From Bacteroidota bacterium (lineage in GTDB: Bacteria > Bacteroidota > Bacteroidia > Bacteroidales > Dysgonomonadaceae): a stretch of DNA of 64,000 nucleotides. Below are positions 62,043 through 64,000 of this stretch, in pieces. The first letter of the stretch is position 1. Each line of letters starts with the position of its first letter. The stretch lies in contig JAFADY010000003.1 in NCBI GenBank assembly GCA_023424395.1, positions 1-64,000 on the forward strand, written 5' to 3'. The notes beneath the pieces are model-generated. The model worked only from the letters and a program-made list of their open reading frames with translations. It searched no databases and was not told the origin of the DNA. The position numbers and the translations under genes were made by a program.

Positions 62043-64000
62043 TTATTCTTTAATTTTAAGTTCTCTAATCACATGCGGCGCATTCATTAATTTGTCTATG
62101 GTATAAAGCACGTAGCGAATATCGACACTGATAGTCCGCTGCATTTCAGGCTCGAAAAGGATATCGCCGCTCAGCGATTCCCAATTTCCATCGAATGCCA
62201 AACCGATGAGTTCCGCTTTACCATTGAAAACCGGACTTCCCGAGTTACCGCCGGTAATATCATTATCCGATAAGAAATTCACACGAAGTGTACCGTCTTT
62301 AGCTGCATATCGTCCGAAATCTCTTTTCTGTAAGGATTCTAAAATATACGGCTGCAAATGAAATTCGGGGTCATTTTCTTTGTATTTTTCAAAAATTCCT
62401 TGCTCTGTGGTGTAATAATCGTACCAAACCGCATCTTTGGGTTTGTATCCTTTTACCGATCCGTAACTTAATCGTTGGGTGAAAGTAGCATCGGGATAAA
62501 AGGCTTTTTTAGGATCCATTTGCATCAAAGCCGCCATCAATTCGCGTTCGCCCAAAAGCATATTTTCATAAGCCGACATCATTTGTCCCGACAACTCATA
62601 TCCCATATCTTTTGTAGATAAAGCAAGTTCCATGGCCGGATCTTTTGTTAGAATTTCAGTATCGGCTGTTTTTAGGAGTTCCATTAAATCGGTTAAATTA
62701 GTAAACTCGGAATTTGCAAATAACCAATCGGCGTATTTCTCGTAATCGCCATCGAATTCCGTTTTTATTTTGTTGTAAATATCCGGATGATATTCTTCGG
62801 GAACTCTTTGAGCGTATAATCTCATGAGCACGGGAAGGACTTTTCGGTCTAAACTTGGTTCGTAATTTTTATAAGATTCAATAATCCGATCGTTAATAAA
62901 TTCAGCTTTGTCTGCTTCGGTGCCATCCATATCGAATTGGAGGATCGTATTCGCAAAGCGAATTATTTCTATACCGTTGTTAAAAGTTTCCAAGAAATAA
63001 GTTGTATATCGGGCTAAATCGGAAGAATTTGAATAAGTGTCTTCCAATGTTTTCAAAGTATTCCCATATCGATTCTTATTATTGGTGTTGCTGTTTATCC
63101 AGTTTGTCAATCGGGTTTCGAGTTGTTTTTTATCTTCTAAAACCCCCAATCTCGAAATCGCTTCGTTCATACCCATCGAATTTTTCCAATAATTTGAACT
63201 GCCTGCGTATTTGTTCGCATACTTTAACCGGATAGTATCGTTTTTTGTCATGGCGTTCCACCAAATATCCTGTTTGGCTCCACGCACTTCAATACGAGGT
63301 TTGTTTTCCGATTCCATCATTTGTTGAATTCCGAAGGAAGAAAGATAGCGTTGTGTGCTTCCGGGATAACCTATCGTCATGGCATAATCTCCCGATTGTA
63401 CACCGGCAAGCGAAACGGGAACCACGTATTTTGGTTTGTAAGGAACATTGGCACTGCTGTATTCAGCCGGCCTGTTGTTCTTATCTGCATAAACGCGAAA
63501 AACAGAAAAATCGCCGGTGTGGCGCGGCCACATCCAATTATCCGTATCTCCGCCGTATTTGCCTACCGATGATGGAGGTGTTACCACCAAACGAATATCG
63601 CGGAAAACATCGTAAACAACTTTATAATATTTGTTTCCCGAATAAAAAGGAATGATTCGGGCTGTTGTAAAAGGATCTTCGTCGTAAACTTTTAGCATAT
63701 CGGTAGTGATGGAATCGATGGCCAATTCTCGTTGTATTTCACTTAACACAGAAGGAACTTTTGGTAAAATCTGATCCGTAACTTCTTCCATACTTTTTAA
63801 AAAAGAGATCGTTAGTCCGTCGGCGTATAATTCTTGTTGAAAATTATCGGCTTTAAATCCGTTTTTCAGATAATCGGCCTCTACCGAACTAAGTTTTTGA
63901 ATGGCGCCGTAACCGCAGTGATGGTTGGTAAACACCATGCCTTTTTCGGAAACTACCACTCCCGTGCAACCGCCTCCGAAAATTACCACAGCATCTTTTA
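62043..64000 (-). CDS. S46-family dipeptidyl-peptidase, 5' end cut by the window edge
   Basis: The visible 652 codons are open to the window edge (frame reads KDAVVIFGGGCTGVVVS at the start of what is seen), so the signal peptide lies beyond 64000. The S46 catalytic triad is recognisable: His in TNHHCGYG, Asp in GGDTDNWMWPRHTGDF, and Ser in TGGNSGSPVFNG. Periplasmic DPP7/DPP11-type enzymes release dipeptides from oligopeptides and feed amino-acid fermentation, in agreement with sdaA and kbl-tdh. Whether it is of DPP7 or DPP11 specificity is not determined. Confidence 0.92.
   Translation of the reverse strand, partial: KDAVVIFGGGCTGVVVSEKGMVFTNHHCGYGAIQKLSSVEADYLKNGFKADNFQQELYADGLTISFLKSMEEVTDQILPKVPSVLSEIQRELAIDSITTDMLKVYDEDPFTTARIIPFYSGNKYYKVVYDVFRDIRLVVTPPSSVGKYGGDTDNWMWPRHTGDFSVFRVYADKNNRPAEYSSANVPYKPKYVVPVSLAGVQSGDYAMTIGYPGSTQRYLSSFGIQQMMESENKPRIEVRGAKQDIWWNAMTKNDTIRLKYANKYAGSSNYWKNSMGMNEAISRLGVLEDKKQLETRLTNWINSNTNNKNRYGNTLKTLEDTYSNSSDLARYTTYFLETFNNGIEIIRFANTILQFDMDGTEADKAEFINDRIIESYKNYEPSLDRKVLPVLMRLYAQRVPEEYHPDIYNKIKTEFDGDYEKYADWLFANSEFTNLTDLMELLKTADTEILTKDPAMELALSTKDMGYELSGQMMSAYENMLLGERELMAALMQMDPKKAFYPDATFTQRLSYGSVKGYKPKDAVWYDYYTTEQGIFEKYKENDPEFHLQPYILESLQKRDFGRYAAKDGTLRVNFLSDNDITGGNSGSPVFNGKAELIGLAFDGNWESLSGDILFEPEMQRTISVDIRYVLYTIDKLMNAPHVIRELKIKE

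Overview
The window looks like chromosome from a member of the Bacteroidota, most likely order Bacteroidales (Dysgonomonas/Proteiniphilum/Petrimonas-like; genus not proven). Reasons: the Bacteroidota -7 promoter element TAnnTTTG lies in front of at least two dozen genes, five promoters also have a TTG/TTTG -33 element 18-20 nt upstream; there is a TonB-dependent receptor with an N-terminal carboxypeptidase-regulatory-like domain, a NagB/PIG-L fusion deaminase, DUF4199, DUF4230, DUF4298 and DUF4923 proteins, a single-chain iron-sulfur serine dehydratase and an S46 dipeptidyl-peptidase (cut by the right edge).

Layout. 0-11.7 kb: housekeeping and envelope genes (galE, a YkgJ-type cysteine-cluster protein, a FemAB-like acyltransferase, a TonB receptor, an acylglycerol-phosphate acyltransferase, a long NfeD protease, a short HPPK, and a RelA/SpoT protein whose hydrolase site is degenerate). 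11.7-13.1 kb: a small accessory graveyard with a 21-bp-period repeat array and fragments of RHS-type polymorphic toxin genes with one intact candidate immunity gene. 13.2-25 kb: sdaA; a porin plus DUF1080-PHP lipoprotein pair; a tight five-gene operon DUF4199-GT2-nitroreductase-apbE-ogt; uracil permease; DUF4230; and an APC/SLC12-type transporter whose C-terminus is broken. 25.2-30.8 kb: an accessory stretch with a MITE-like inverted repeat, DUF4298, a GNAT-racemase pair, a second 21-bp-period array, an AT-rich DUF4365 (nuclease-like)-TPR gene and a large palindromic element. 30.8-37.9 kb: FUSC transporter, Nudix hydrolase, M48 lipoprotein, then a metal-homeostasis cluster (AraC regulator with a CxxC head, CopA with a fused C-terminal copper-chaperone domain, CDF exporter) followed by a third repeat array with exactly 42-bp spacing. 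38-55.8 kb, almost all on the minus strand: threonine catabolism (kbl-tdh), rmuC, ribBA, an LptF/G permease, START-like protein, dienelactone hydrolase, nagB, an MFS/POT-like carrier, mutS2, a glycosyltransferase, dihydroorotase and a polyprenol-phosphate mannosyltransferase-like GT2. 55.9-56.3 kb: initiator tRNA followed by a decayed GIY-YIG endonuclease gene and a second copy of the tRNA 3' end with its terminator. 56.4-64 kb: Kef-type antiporter, thioredoxin-like protein, DUF4923, tRNA-Ser, nnrDE, a Gly-Leu-Leu tRNA cluster and the S46 peptidase.

The most unusual observations are: (1) the tRNA-fMet/GIY-YIG/tRNA-3'-end duplication, which resembles a minimal tRNA-targeting mobile module; (2) three intergenic arrays with a strict 21-bp (or 42-bp) period that appear related to each other; (3) the toxin-tip graveyard; (4) the AT-rich DUF4365-TPR gene lying among repeats; and (5) an in-frame copA-copZ-like fusion with an internal start. 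All alignments and counts were made by eye from the sequence; no database search was run.
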